From Hyphomicrobiales bacterium (GTDB taxonomy: Bacteria > Pseudomonadota > Alphaproteobacteria > Rhizobiales > Xanthobacteraceae): a stretch of 49,296 nucleotides of DNA. The position numbers and the translations under genes are program-made. The notes beneath the pieces were generated by a model. It made no database searches. It saw only the letters and a list, made by a program, of their open reading frames with translations, and was not told the DNA's origin. The DNA is taken from positions 1 to 49,296 of the forward strand of contig JAGXQU010000154.1 in the NCBI GenBank assembly GCA_018335895.1, given 5' to 3'. Below, piece by piece: positions 32,711-40,585 of this stretch (positions are counted from its first letter, which is position 1; every line of letters begins with the position of its first letter).

Positions 32711-32739
32711 AAACGCCCCGGTTCGTCGCCGGGGCGTTT
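32711..32739. terminator. Bidirectional terminator between prmA and the 66-aa gene
   Basis: AAACGCCCCGG (32711-32721), loop TTCGTCG and CCGGGGCGTTT (32729-32739) form an 11-bp stem. It is preceded by AAAACAAAA and followed by TTTC, so it can end prmA on the plus strand and the convergent gene on the minus strand. Its core is nearly the same as that of the ftsZ terminator. Confidence 0.88.
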
Positions 32740-32759
32740 CGTATTCCGTGGTCCGGCGC

Positions 32760-32960
32760 TCAGCGCTGGAACGGCAGGTTCTTGTAGTACTCGACCGTCT
32801 CGGGCGGCAGGTAGCTCAGGTGCATGCGGACTTCGCGCTCAACCTGGCGCATGCGCGCCTCAACGATGCGGTCCCAAACGCGCGCCCAGAAGCTCTTGCC
32901 GGTTTTCGCGGTCGCCGCGGCAGCGGGAGCATACTTGGGGGAATAGGTAATGGCGGCCAT
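32760..32960 (-). CDS. Small hypothetical protein, 66 aa
   Basis: I do not recognise a named family. The 66-residue protein has an Ala-rich N terminus (MAAITYSPKYAPAAAATAKT), an aromatic/basic amphipathic stretch (SFWARVWDRIVEARMRQVEREV, about 23-44) likely to be helical, and a C-terminal LSYLPPETVEYYKNLPF. There is no signal peptide or Cys. A strong Shine-Dalgarno (AAGGAG) lies about seven bases upstream of the ATG, and its 3' end coincides with a bidirectional terminator, so it is a real gene. The SFW...R..EAR pattern is seen in other small Rhizobiales proteins of unknown role. Confidence 0.75.
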   Translation of the reverse strand: MAAITYSPKYAPAAAATAKTGKSFWARVWDRIVEARMRQVEREVRMHLSYLPPETVEYYKNLPFQR

Positions 32961-33061
32961 GGGAGTTCTCCTTCTTCCGCTTCGAATACCGGGACACCGC
33001 CCGGCCGGTCATGATTCCTTATTGCGATGCAAAATAGCTTTTTTGCGACGCACCTAGAATA

Positions 33062-33142
33062 GGTAAGGATGCATGTCCGATCTGAATCGGCTGCATGGTT
33101 GCGGTAAGGATTGATTAACTATCGGGCGCAGCGCCGCCCGAT
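33062..33142. repeat. Direct and inverted repeats upstream of the 66-aa gene; hairpin after the thioesterase gene
   Basis: GGTAAGGAT occurs at 33062-33070 and 33103-33111. Between the copies lies a nested inverted repeat: ATGCA (33069-33073) / TGCAT (33092-33096) outside and CCGAT (33077-33081) / ATCGG (33086-33090) inside. Next to it ATCGGGCG (33121-33128) and CGCCCGAT (33135-33142) form an 8-bp hairpin just after the thioesterase stop, a possible terminator without a strong U tract. This region may be the promoter of the 66-aa gene. Confidence 0.4.
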
Positions 33143-33151
33143 CGGGCAGCT

Positions 33152-33661
33152 TTAGCTGCGTTTGGCCATGCCGATTTTACGGCCGATCGCTTCGGGCGCA
33201 GGCAGGGCTGCGTGAGCGGCCTTCATGGCGGCAAGGCGGTCGAGCACGTCGTCCGGAAGCGCCACGACTTTCTTCGAGGCCATGTTCACGTGGAGCGCCA
33301 TCTGCTCGGAGGTCGCGGACATCCAGCCCTCGTGGGCGTGATACAGCTCGGCGAAGAAATGGATGCGCTTCTCGTCGTAGTCGACCAGCCGGATCGTGGT
33401 GCGCACCGTTTCGCCGGCGTGCAGTTCGCGCAGATAACGGACGTGGGCCTCGGCGGTGAAGAAGGAATGGCCGCGGTCCTTCACGTATTCCGGCCCGAGA
33501 CCGACGAGGGCGAAGGCTTCGTCCACCGAGCGGTCGATCAGCACGTTGTAATAGGCCATGTTCAGGTGGCCGTTGTAGTCGATCCAGCCGGGCTCGACGG
33601 TCATCGCGGATGATACGAACGGAGCGAAGAAGACGGGTTCGAAGTCGAGACGTTGCAGCAT
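33152..33661 (-). CDS. Hotdog-fold acyl-CoA thioesterase
   Basis: A 169-residue single-domain protein of the 4-hydroxybenzoyl-CoA thioesterase-like superfamily. It contains VEPGWIDYNGHLNMAYYNVLID (about residues 22-43), in which the Asp and the NGH.N segment match the family active-site loop, followed by FFTAEAHVRYLRELHAGETV. It probably hydrolyses an acyl-CoA, but the substrate cannot be read from the sequence. The start is ATG 33661 (MLQRLDFEP); an ATG 33 bases upstream (MIVVITKKRFG) is possible. Related proteins accompany carnitine metabolism genes, but no such genes are seen here. Confidence 0.82.
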   Translation of the reverse strand: MLQRLDFEPVFFAPFVSSAMTVEPGWIDYNGHLNMAYYNVLIDRSVDEAFALVGLGPEYVKDRGHSFFTAEAHVRYLRELHAGETVRTTIRLVDYDEKRIHFFAELYHAHEGWMSATSEQMALHVNMASKKVVALPDDVLDRLAAMKAAHAALPAPEAIGRKIGMAKRS

Positions 33662-33827
33662 TCCGAATCTTTTCTTTGTTATGACTACAATCATGCATTG
33701 TAAGTTTGCGCCGGGCAATGGTTTGGCGCATTCCGGGCAAATCCGAGGGCGCCGTTTCCCGCACACGAGCCATGCCTGACGAAGCGCGAACGGCTTTGCT
33801 AAAGTCGTCCGTAACTGGAGGACGCCA

Positions 33828-35234
33828 ATGAAGAACGCCGCCCTGAAGCGGGCCGAACCCGCCGCGGTCGAGCGCGCCATCGCTGCGCTGCACGCCAAAC
33901 TCGGCAACAAGGTCGTGACCTCGATGGAGGTCCGCCGCCAGCACGCCAACACCACCACCTGGCTGCCGAACGAAGCCGCCGACGCGGTCGTCTACGCGGC
34001 TTCTACGGAGGACGTGCAGGACGCGGTACGGATCGCAAGTGCCCACAAGGTGCCGGTGATCGCCTTCGGCACTGGCACCTCGCTCGAGGGGCACGTCAAC
34101 GCCCCCGCTGGCGGCATCTGCATCGACGTTTCGCAGATGAACGAGATTCTGGCCGTTCATGCCGAGGATCTCGACTGCGTCATCCAGCCGGGCGTCACCC
34201 GCAAGCGGCTGAACGAGTATCTGCGCGATCAGGGGCTGTTCTTCCCGATCGACCCGGGTGCCGATGCCTCGCTCGGCGGCATGGCCGCGACACGGGCTTC
34301 GGGCACCAACGCCGTGCGCTACGGCACGATGAAGGACAACGTGCTCTCGCTCAAAGCCGTGCTGCCGAGCGGCGAGGTTATCCGCACGGCCTCGCGCGCG
34401 AAGAAGTCTTCCGCGGGCTACGATATGACCCGGCTTTTCGTGGGCTCCGAAGGCACGCTCGGCGTCATCACCGAACTTACGCTGAAGCTTTCCGCGATCC
34501 CGGAATCGATTTCCGCCGCGGTTTGCCCGTTCAAGTCGGTCGAGGGCGCGTGTCAGGCGACGATCGCGACCATCCAGTCCGGCATTCCGGTCGCGCGCAT
34601 CGAGTTCATTGACGCCATGGCGATCCGGGCGACCAACAACTACTCGAAGCTCAACCTCGCGGAAGCGCCGACGCTGTTCCTCGAGTTTCACGGCTCGGAA
34701 GCGGGCGTGAAAGAACAGACCGAACGCTTCGGCGAGATCGCGGCCGAGTTCGGCGGCGGGCCGCTGCAATGGACCACGCAGGCCGAGGAGCGCACGAAAC
34801 TCTGGCAGGCGCGGCACGACGCCTATTTTGCGATGATGTCGCTGCGCCCCGGCGCGAAGGCGCTCGCGACCGATATCTGCGTGCCGATCTCGAAGCTCGC
34901 GGACGCGGTGCTGGAGACCGAGAAGGACCTTCAGGACATGAGGCTCCTGGGCCCCATCGTAGGCCATGTCGGCGACGGAAATTTCCATGTCAGTCTCGTC
35001 ATCGACATGGACGACAAGGACGAGCTTGCGCGCGTCAAAGTCTTCCTCGACCGGCTTACCGAGCGTGCGCACCGCATGGAAGGCACCTGTACCGGCGAGC
35101 ATGGGGTGGGGCAGGGCAAGATGAAATATCTCGAAGCCGAGCACGGGCCGGTCATGCTGGACATGATGCGTTCGATCAAACGCGCGCTCGATCCCGACAA
35201 CATCATGAATCCGGGCAAGATCGTCGAGGTCTGA
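33828..35234 (+). CDS. FAD-linked 2-hydroxyacid dehydrogenase (D-lactate dehydrogenase / GlcD-like)
   Basis: This flavoenzyme probably oxidises D-lactate or glycolate and passes electrons to the respiratory chain or a cytochrome. The 468 residues have an FAD_binding_4 domain (IAFGTGTSLEGHVNAPAGG, about residues 82-100; DASLGGMAATRASGTNAVRYG) and a C-terminal FAD-oxidase domain with GHVGDGNFHVSLV and CTGEHGVGQGKM, the metal and substrate-binding motifs of the family. A GGAGG lies close upstream of ATG 33828. No glcE or glcF partner is present, which favours a single-subunit D-lactate dehydrogenase type. Confidence 0.87.
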   Translation: MKNAALKRAEPAAVERAIAALHAKLGNKVVTSMEVRRQHANTTTWLPNEAADAVVYAASTEDVQDAVRIASAHKVPVIAFGTGTSLEGHVNAPAGGICIDVSQMNEILAVHAEDLDCVIQPGVTRKRLNEYLRDQGLFFPIDPGADASLGGMAATRASGTNAVRYGTMKDNVLSLKAVLPSGEVIRTASRAKKSSAGYDMTRLFVGSEGTLGVITELTLKLSAIPESISAAVCPFKSVEGACQATIATIQSGIPVARIEFIDAMAIRATNNYSKLNLAEAPTLFLEFHGSEAGVKEQTERFGEIAAEFGGGPLQWTTQAEERTKLWQARHDAYFAMMSLRPGAKALATDICVPISKLADAVLETEKDLQDMRLLGPIVGHVGDGNFHVSLVIDMDDKDELARVKVFLDRLTERAHRMEGTCTGEHGVGQGKMKYLEAEHGPVMLDMMRSIKRALDPDNIMNPGKIVEV

Positions 35235-35349
35235 AGTGGTGCAAGAAAAGGCTTGCCCCATTCCCGCTCAACCGGGACGCTAGCCTCCATGTGCTGGTGG
35301 ACCGGGCCGGACGCGGCCAAGTAGAGCCGGATTACTTGGAGCTGATTTT

Positions 35350-38300
35350 TTGCAGACGACGCTACTCGGGATCGCGCTCGCACTGATCACCGCGATTCTC
35401 GCGGCCTTTGCGGCGCCGTTCTTCATCGACTGGAACGAATGGCGGCCGCAGCTCGAGGCGCAGGCAAGCGCGCTCGCCGGCTCACGCGTCACCATCACCG
35501 GGAATATCGAACTCACCATTTTGCCGACGCCGGCCTTCGTGCTGCGCGAGGTGTCGCTCGGCGATGCCGGGAAAGGCACCGGCATGCGCGCGAGCGAAAT
35601 GCGCGGCTCGCTTTCCCTGACGGCACTGCTCTCCGGCAGGATCGAAGCCAGCGAGTTCGTGCTTTCGCGTCCGTCGATCCGGCTTGTCGTCGATAAGGAC
35701 GGCAGGCTGCTGCTGCCTTCAGGCGCGAGCGCGGGGCAGGAAATTTCGGTGAGCGGCTTCGTGCTGGAAGCGGGCTCGATCACGATCGAAGACCGGCGCA
35801 CGAACTCGCTGCTTTCGATGGAAGATTTCTCGGCGCGCGGCGAACTGGTCTCGCGCGAAGGGCCGTTCCGGCTCGACGGCGGCTTCCGGTTGAACGGGAT
35901 GCGCTGGATCGTGCGCGCGTCCTCGGGGCGGTTCGGTCCCGATCACGCCGGCAAGGCGAGGCTCTCGCTTGAGCGGCCTTCAGACGGTGTTTCCTTCGAT
36001 GCCGAAGGGCTCCTTGGTCTCGCGAATGCGGCGCCGCGGTTCGATGGAAAGCTTACACTCGCCCAACGCAGCGGAGATCTGCCGTGGCGGATCTCCGCGG
36101 ACGCAACTGGAGATGTAGCCGAGCTTCGCCTTGCCAATCTCGATCTTGCTTTGGGCAAGGGAGAATTGCCGATCACGCTTTCCGGCGAAGCCAAGGTCTC
36201 GCCGTACGCAAACGGCACGATTGAGGCGACGCTTTCCAGCAAGCGCATCGATCTCGATCTCGGCGATCAGAATGCGGGCGTCACGGGAGCCGCGCATGTG
36301 CTGCCGCTGCTCTCCGGCGCGCGGTCGTTGTTCGCGCTGTTGCCGCTCGCGTCGACGTTGAACGTTTCGGCTGACGGCGTTCTCGCCGGAGGGCAACTGG
36401 TTCGCGATGTGCGTGCCGAGCTGCGCTCGCAGAACGGAGCGGTGACGCTGGAGCGGTTGGAGGCGCGGATGCCGGGCCGCGCGGCAATCACACTTTCAGG
36501 GAAGAACGACGGAGGCAGGTTCTCCGGGCCGCTCGTGTTCGAGGCGGACGAGCCGCAGATCTTTGCGCGCTGGCTGCTTGGCGCACAAATCGGGGAAACG
36601 TTTCCGGTTGCCGAAACGCTGCGCGTGAAGGGCGATCTCGCTTTCGCGCCGGGATCGACTTCGATCCGCAATCTCGATGCGGCTATCGGTTCCGCGCTTA
36701 TCGGCGGTGAGATTGCGATACGCCCTGCGGAGACCGCGATCAAGCTGACGCTGCGCAAGGCGGAGATCGATGTGCTCATTCCGCTGTTATGGGGACTCGA
36801 TGGCGTCGGTGACGGTGCTGACGTTTCGGTTGAACTCGCTGCCTCGGACGTTCGTTTCCTCGATACGCCGATCAGACAGGGGAAGCTGAAGGCGCTGCTC
36901 AGGGGAAAGGCGTTCGCCCTGCAACAGCTCGACTTCCGCGATTTCGACGGCACGTCGATTACGGCAAAGGAATCAGCCGGAGCGCACGAGTTCTCGGCGG
37001 AAATCACCCGCGGCGGCGGCTTCGCGAAGCTGCTCACCTATCTTTCCGGAAGTCCTGATCTCGCGGACCTCGCCGGCAAGTACGCGGACTCACACTTTCC
37101 GTTGCGTCTGTCCGGAACGCTATCGCGTCTGAAGGAAGGCTGGCGTCTGCTCGCGAAATCCGGGGAGGCCGCGCTCGCACTCGATCTAGGCGCATTGCAG
37201 AATGCGCGCCGGCCTGTCGATGCCGTTCTGCGGCTGCCTGAAACCGAGATTTCTGCAAAGGGAGAGTTGCGGTTTGCGGACGAGCGTGTCTCGCCCGCGC
37301 TCGCGCTGTCACTCAAGTCAACCGATCTTCGTAAGGCGCTAGTGCTCGCAGATCGCGCGTCTTCGGACGTGCTGCCCGCAAGCGGCACCGCGAGCCTCGT
37401 TCGTGACGGCAACCGGTTTGTGTTCGAAAAGCTTGCATTCGATATTGCGGGTTCGCGCGGCAACGGCAACGTAGCGATCCCCGCGGGCGGGCTTTCGCCA
37501 TTTTCGGGAGAACTGACTCTCGATCGTGCCGATGCGGCGGTGCTGATTTCTCTGGCGCTGGGGCGCGCAAAAGTTTCCTACCTGGAGCTGAGCGTTCCCC
37601 CGCTCGCCAATCTGCCGGGCACGCTGAAGATGGAAGTCGGGTCGCTTGCTGTTCCCGGGCGTATGGCTTTGCAGAATGCGGCGTTTCAGCTCCGGGCCGG
37701 AAAGTACGAAACCGTGTTCGATGACTTTCGTGCCCAGTTCGCGGGAGGAAAGGTGTCGGGCTCGCTTCGCATCGCCGACTTCATTCCCCGCGTACTCGAG
37801 ATCAATCTCGCGGCAGAGGGCGTGGCGCTCGATCACTTGTTTCCGCAGGGCGGGTTGCGTGGCCTGTTGCGCACCACGGTTGCGCTCGGTGCCAATGGCA
37901 GCACCGAAGAAGATCTGATCGCAAGCCTGGCAGGGCGGGGCACCTTGTCTCTGTCCAATCTCGAAATCGCGCGAACGGATGCTACCGCCGTCTCCGCCGT
38001 ATTCGCATCGGCCAAGGACGTTCAGGACGAGAAGAAGATCGAACACGCGCTGCTTGCTGCGCTCGATCGCGCTTCGCTGAAAGTCTCAAAGCTGGAGGCG
38101 CCACTGGTGATCGCAAACGGCATCGTTCGCAGCGGGTCGGCAAAGGCACAGGCCGGGAATATCGGGATCTCGCTCTCGGGCGCTTTGAACCTTCCGAAGC
38201 GAAGCGTCGATGCGCTCCTGAATATCGAAGTCAGCGGGGGGACCGCGGCAAAGCCGGGCGCCTTGTTGCACTGGTCCGGTCCATTCCACGCGCCGGAGCG

Positions 38301-38499
38301 CAAGGTCGATGCGAAGGCGCTGATTGCCGCGATCGCGCTGCGAACGATTGAAAGCGGGGGAGGCCTTCAGCAGCCAGAAGAGCGCGCGCCGCTTCCGAAG
38401 AAGAAGCTGCAACCGGCCAGGAAAGAAATCGAGACGGTGCCGCTTCTGCCGCCGCCGACGGCCGTGCCGTCCGCACCGCTGCCGCACGGGCAGAACTGA
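35350..38499 (+). CDS. AsmA-family protein
   Basis: A 1049-residue envelope protein of the AsmA/TamB-like repeating beta-groove superfamily, members of which are linked to outer-membrane assembly and lipid transport. It begins with one membrane anchor (about residues 3-22), then the AsmA N-terminal motif FFIDWNEWRPQLEAQASALAG and GNIELTILPTPAFVLREVSLG. Many beta-rich repeats follow, and the AsmA C-terminal region includes GRGTLSLSNLEIARTD. The tail is Pro/Lys rich. The start is TTG at 35350 with GGAG at 35338-35341. It lies 115 bp after the dehydrogenase gene and is convergent with folA. Confidence 0.88.
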   Translation: MQTTLLGIALALITAILAAFAAPFFIDWNEWRPQLEAQASALAGSRVTITGNIELTILPTPAFVLREVSLGDAGKGTGMRASEMRGSLSLTALLSGRIEASEFVLSRPSIRLVVDKDGRLLLPSGASAGQEISVSGFVLEAGSITIEDRRTNSLLSMEDFSARGELVSREGPFRLDGGFRLNGMRWIVRASSGRFGPDHAGKARLSLERPSDGVSFDAEGLLGLANAAPRFDGKLTLAQRSGDLPWRISADATGDVAELRLANLDLALGKGELPITLSGEAKVSPYANGTIEATLSSKRIDLDLGDQNAGVTGAAHVLPLLSGARSLFALLPLASTLNVSADGVLAGGQLVRDVRAELRSQNGAVTLERLEARMPGRAAITLSGKNDGGRFSGPLVFEADEPQIFARWLLGAQIGETFPVAETLRVKGDLAFAPGSTSIRNLDAAIGSALIGGEIAIRPAETAIKLTLRKAEIDVLIPLLWGLDGVGDGADVSVELAASDVRFLDTPIRQGKLKALLRGKAFALQQLDFRDFDGTSITAKESAGAHEFSAEITRGGGFAKLLTYLSGSPDLADLAGKYADSHFPLRLSGTLSRLKEGWRLLAKSGEAALALDLGALQNARRPVDAVLRLPETEISAKGELRFADERVSPALALSLKSTDLRKALVLADRASSDVLPASGTASLVRDGNRFVFEKLAFDIAGSRGNGNVAIPAGGLSPFSGELTLDRADAAVLISLALGRAKVSYLELSVPPLANLPGTLKMEVGSLAVPGRMALQNAAFQLRAGKYETVFDDFRAQFAGGKVSGSLRIADFIPRVLEINLAAEGVALDHLFPQGGLRGLLRTTVALGANGSTEEDLIASLAGRGTLSLSNLEIARTDATAVSAVFASAKDVQDEKKIEHALLAALDRASLKVSKLEAPLVIANGIVRSGSAKAQAGNIGISLSGALNLPKRSVDALLNIEVSGGTAAKPGALLHWSGPFHAPERKVDAKALIAAIALRTIESGGGLQQPEERAPLPKKKLQPARKEIETVPLLPPPTAVPSAPLPHGQN

Positions 38500-38520
38500 C
38501 GGGCTACTTTGCCTGACGGA

Positions 38521-39039
38521 TTACCTGGCGGTGCGCTCGAGGGTCACGACCGAGTAGGCGTAATCGTCTTTTTCGCCGCGGATCGGTCCTTCGCGGCGCG
38601 TCTCCTTGAATGCACTTTTATCGTACGCAGGAAAAAAGACGTCGCCTTCAGGGCTTGCATGGACGACCGACAGTTCGATCTTGTCGGCGGCAGGCAGCAT
38701 CTTTTCGAACAGCGCGCTGCCTCCGATGATGGCGATTTCGGGCGCGCCGGTCCTGCGGGCATCATCGTTTGCCAGTTGTAGGACTTCTTCCAGAGTGTGC
38801 CCCGTGAGCACGCCTTCCGCACGCCAGTTTTTATCGTGTGTGAGCACAATATTTGTTCGGCCCGGAAGAGGCTTTCCGATCGACTCGTAGGTCTTCCGGC
38901 CCATGACGACCGGCTTGCCCATGGTGACCGATTTGAAATGCTTGAGATCGCTCGGAATGCGCCACGGCAATTGCCCCTTGCGGCCGATCACGCCGTTCTC
39001 CGCCACGGCGACGACGATTACGACAGGAAGCGGGTTCAC
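38521..39039 (-). CDS. folA: Dihydrofolate reductase
   Basis: FolA reduces dihydrofolate to tetrahydrofolate with NADPH. The 172-residue protein has VAVAENGVIGRKGQLPWRIPSDLKHF-type N-terminal active-site motifs, the NADPH-binding MGRKTYESIGKPLPGR, and IIGGSALFEKML, with conserved length and order. It starts at GTG 39039, overlapping the sspB stop (GTGA), and is probably translated from the sspB transcript. I did not see thyA next to it, the usual neighbour in many proteobacteria. Confidence 0.94.
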   Translation of the reverse strand: MNPLPVVIVVAVAENGVIGRKGQLPWRIPSDLKHFKSVTMGKPVVMGRKTYESIGKPLPGRTNIVLTHDKNWRAEGVLTGHTLEEVLQLANDDARRTGAPEIAIIGGSALFEKMLPAADKIELSVVHASPEGDVFFPAYDKSAFKETRREGPIRGEKDDYAYSVVTLERTAR

Positions 39040-39605
39040 TTCTTGCGGAACTTGTCGAGACTGACGATCTCGGCGCCCGCTTCGGTTTTCTCGAGGGCGG
39101 GCTTTTCTTCCGCAGTCTTCTCCCGCGCGGGTTTTGCGACTTCCGGCTCGGAGGCGGCACCCTTCGGAGGATTAATGGCGACCGGTTTGTCGCCGGTCTT
39201 GTCGTTGTTCGCGACTTTCAGCTCGCCGGCGATGCCTTCCGCGTTCTCGTTCGAGATCACCTCGAACTGCAATCCGAACTGAACGGAGGGATCGAAGAAA
39301 CCTTTGACGGCGGCGAAGGGAATCAGCAGCCGCTCCGGCGCGCCATTGAACGAAACGCCGACTTCGAAGGCGTGATCGCCGACCTTCAGATCCCAGAACT
39401 GATGCTGCAAAACGATCGTCATTTCTTCGGGAAACTGCGCGCGCAGGCGATCCGAGATTCGCAAGCCCTGTGCACGCGTATCGAACGCGATGAAGAAATG
39501 ATGCTCGCCCGGCAGGCCGTCCTTTGCGACGTCGGTCAGCACTTTGCGGACGACGCCGCGCAGCGCGTCCTGGGCGAGGAGATCGTAACGGATGAGGTCG
39601 GTCAT
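39036..39605 (-). CDS. sspB: SspB-family ClpXP adaptor (alpha type)
   Basis: SspB binds the ssrA degradation tag and delivers tagged proteins to ClpXP. The 189-residue protein has an N-terminal dimer and peptide-binding domain (MTDLIRYDLLAQDALRGVVR; HHFFIAFDT; FWDLKVGDHAFEVGVSFNG, residues to about 125). A flexible charged linker follows, then a short C-terminal IVSLDKFRKK, likely the ClpX-docking tail. The start is ATG 39605; an upstream in-frame start adds 13 atypical residues. The permuted ssrA gene lies directly upstream on the same strand, and folA overlaps downstream. Confidence 0.9.
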   Translation of the reverse strand: MTDLIRYDLLAQDALRGVVRKVLTDVAKDGLPGEHHFFIAFDTRAQGLRISDRLRAQFPEEMTIVLQHQFWDLKVGDHAFEVGVSFNGAPERLLIPFAAVKGFFDPSVQFGLQFEVISNENAEGIAGELKVANNDKTGDKPVAINPPKGAASEPEVAKPAREKTAEEKPALEKTEAGAEIVSLDKFRKK

Positions 39606-39648
39606 TGAGACAGTGAACCCGATTCCGGGTGCGTGCACCAGCACACAG

Positions 39649-39684
39649 AAAAAGCAGTGGAGGCTTCTGTTGCCAGGTGCCTCC
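39649..39684 (-). terminator. Terminator at the 3' end of ssrA
   Basis: On the minus strand GGAGGC (39684-39679) and GCCTCC (39664-39659) flank a 14-nt loop and are followed by ACTGCTTTTT. It lies between ssrA and the sspB start (39605), so sspB either reads through or uses its own promoter within 45 bp. Confidence 0.65.
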
Positions 39685-39972
39685 GGACCCCGCCTGAAGG
39701 GGCTAACCCTCAGGGCTTGATTCCCAGTAGGTCAAACCGCTTACGCGGCCTGAGCAACCGGAGCATAGTTGTCATTCGCAACTATAAGAGGCCCGATAAC
39801 GGCGGAACCATGCCGAGCGAAAGCCGCGCTCTTTACACCCTCGTCGATCCTATTTCGCCCCCGCCGAAACCCGCAGCTCTTGCGGGCTTTGGTGGAGGCG
39901 CCGGGTACCGCCCCCGGGTCCGAATGGTTTATTACAACGAGCGTTTATCGCCATAGCCGGATTGCTCCGGCA
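39660..39972 (-). ncRNA. ssrA: Circularly permuted two-piece tmRNA
   Basis: tmRNA rescues stalled ribosomes and tags the nascent chain. On the minus strand the tag frame GCG...TAA (39779-39741) encodes ANDNYAPVAQAA. The gene is permuted. The acceptor piece comes first and ends with a T-arm-like CCGGG-N7-CCCGG stem and GCGCCTCCACCA (CCA at 39892-39890). A 27-nt intervening loop with its own hairpin follows. The coding piece then begins GGGGGCGAAATAGG (from 39862), which can pair with the acceptor 3' strand GCCTCC. A CCTGA/TCAGG pseudoknot-like stem follows the tag. End points are approximate; maturation to two RNAs is known for alphaproteobacteria and inferred here. Confidence 0.93.
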
Positions 39973-39978
39973 CCCTGA

Positions 39979-40006
39979 ATATAGGCGTAGGAGCGTGGCG
40001 GTTAAA
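39979..40006 (-). promoter_or_regulatory. Promoter of ssrA
   Basis: On the minus strand TTTAAC (40006-40001), a 16-bp spacer and TATATT (39984-39979) form a sigma70-like promoter. The predicted start near 39972 coincides with a GCCGG/CCGGC hairpin at the 5' end of the precursor (39971-39956). Confidence 0.6.
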
Positions 40007-40016
40007 GGGCGGCTTT

Positions 40017-40184
40017 TCAGCCTTTTCCCTGGGTAGTTTTGAAGTACTGGCCTGCCGCCGCGATCAGGAACCCGACTGCGCCGATCACGAACAGCCAAAA
40101 CTGGATGCCGCCGTTGCGGCCGGTGAAATAGGCGCCGGCAATGGCAATAGCCGCACCAAGAGCAAAACCGTAAGCACTCGTCAT
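40017..40184 (-). CDS. Small membrane protein, 55 aa
   Basis: I do not recognise a family. The peptide reads MTSAYGFALGAAIAIAGAYF, a polar turn TGRNGGIQ, then FWLFVIGAVGFLIAAAGQYF and a charged tail KTTQGKG. Two hydrophobic segments of about 18 residues predict a membrane hairpin. Its ATG overlaps the stop of the RidA-like gene (ATGA), so it is the third, coupled gene of a minus-strand operon. Codon use resembles its neighbours. It ends 11 bp before the putative ssrA -35. The coupling makes it a likely real gene. Confidence 0.72.
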   Translation of the reverse strand: MTSAYGFALGAAIAIAGAYFTGRNGGIQFWLFVIGAVGFLIAAAGQYFKTTQGKG

Positions 40185-40585
40185 CCGTCACTCCGCATTG
40201 CGATCACTTCGAGCTCTACACGAGCATTCAGGGCGAGGCCGCTCGCGCCGAAGGCGGAGCGTGCCGGATAGGGCGCGTCGAAATACTCGAGATAGATTTT
40301 GTTGAACGCCGGCCAGTCTTTCATGTCGGCCAGCATGACAAGGCACTTCACGACATTCCTAGCGCCGAGCCCGTTGGCCGCGAGCGTCGAGAAGACGTTT
40401 TCCATCACCTGACGGAACTCGTCTTCGGCGGTCTTATTGTTGAGTTCCAGTTTGCCGGGAAGTGTGCCGAGCTGACCGGAAAGAAAAACGAGATTGCCTG
40501 CGATCATGCCTTCGGAAAATGGCAGTCCAGCAGGCATGTGCCCGCCGGGATTTACGGCCTCGGGCAGCTTCTTTTGCGCACTCAC
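40181..40585 (-). CDS. RidA family protein
   Basis: RidA proteins hydrolyse reactive enamine/imine intermediates of amino-acid metabolism. The 134-residue protein has the family core FSEGMIAGNLVFLSGQLG, EDEFRQVMENVFSTLAANG, KCLVMLADMKDWPAFNKIY, and ARSAFGASGLALNARVELEVIA. The Arg in the RVELE segment matches the substrate-carboxylate-binding Arg of RidA. The start is GTG 40585 overlapping the upstream gene's stop (GTGA); a longer frame upstream is only a shadow. Whether it is a true deaminase or another subgroup of the superfamily cannot be told. Confidence 0.87.
   Translation of the reverse strand: MSAQKKLPEAVNPGGHMPAGLPFSEGMIAGNLVFLSGQLGTLPGKLELNNKTAEDEFRQVMENVFSTLAANGLGARNVVKCLVMLADMKDWPAFNKIYLEYFDAPYPARSAFGASGLALNARVELEVIAMRSDG

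Noticed and set aside
33177-35261. 694-residue minus-strand open frame
   Set aside because: It is antisense to the FAD-linked dehydrogenase, His/Arg-rich and without domains; a shadow of GC-rich coding sequence.
39633-39956. 107-residue plus-strand open frame
   Set aside because: Lies antisense to the tmRNA gene; the sequence is explained by RNA structure and the tag frame.
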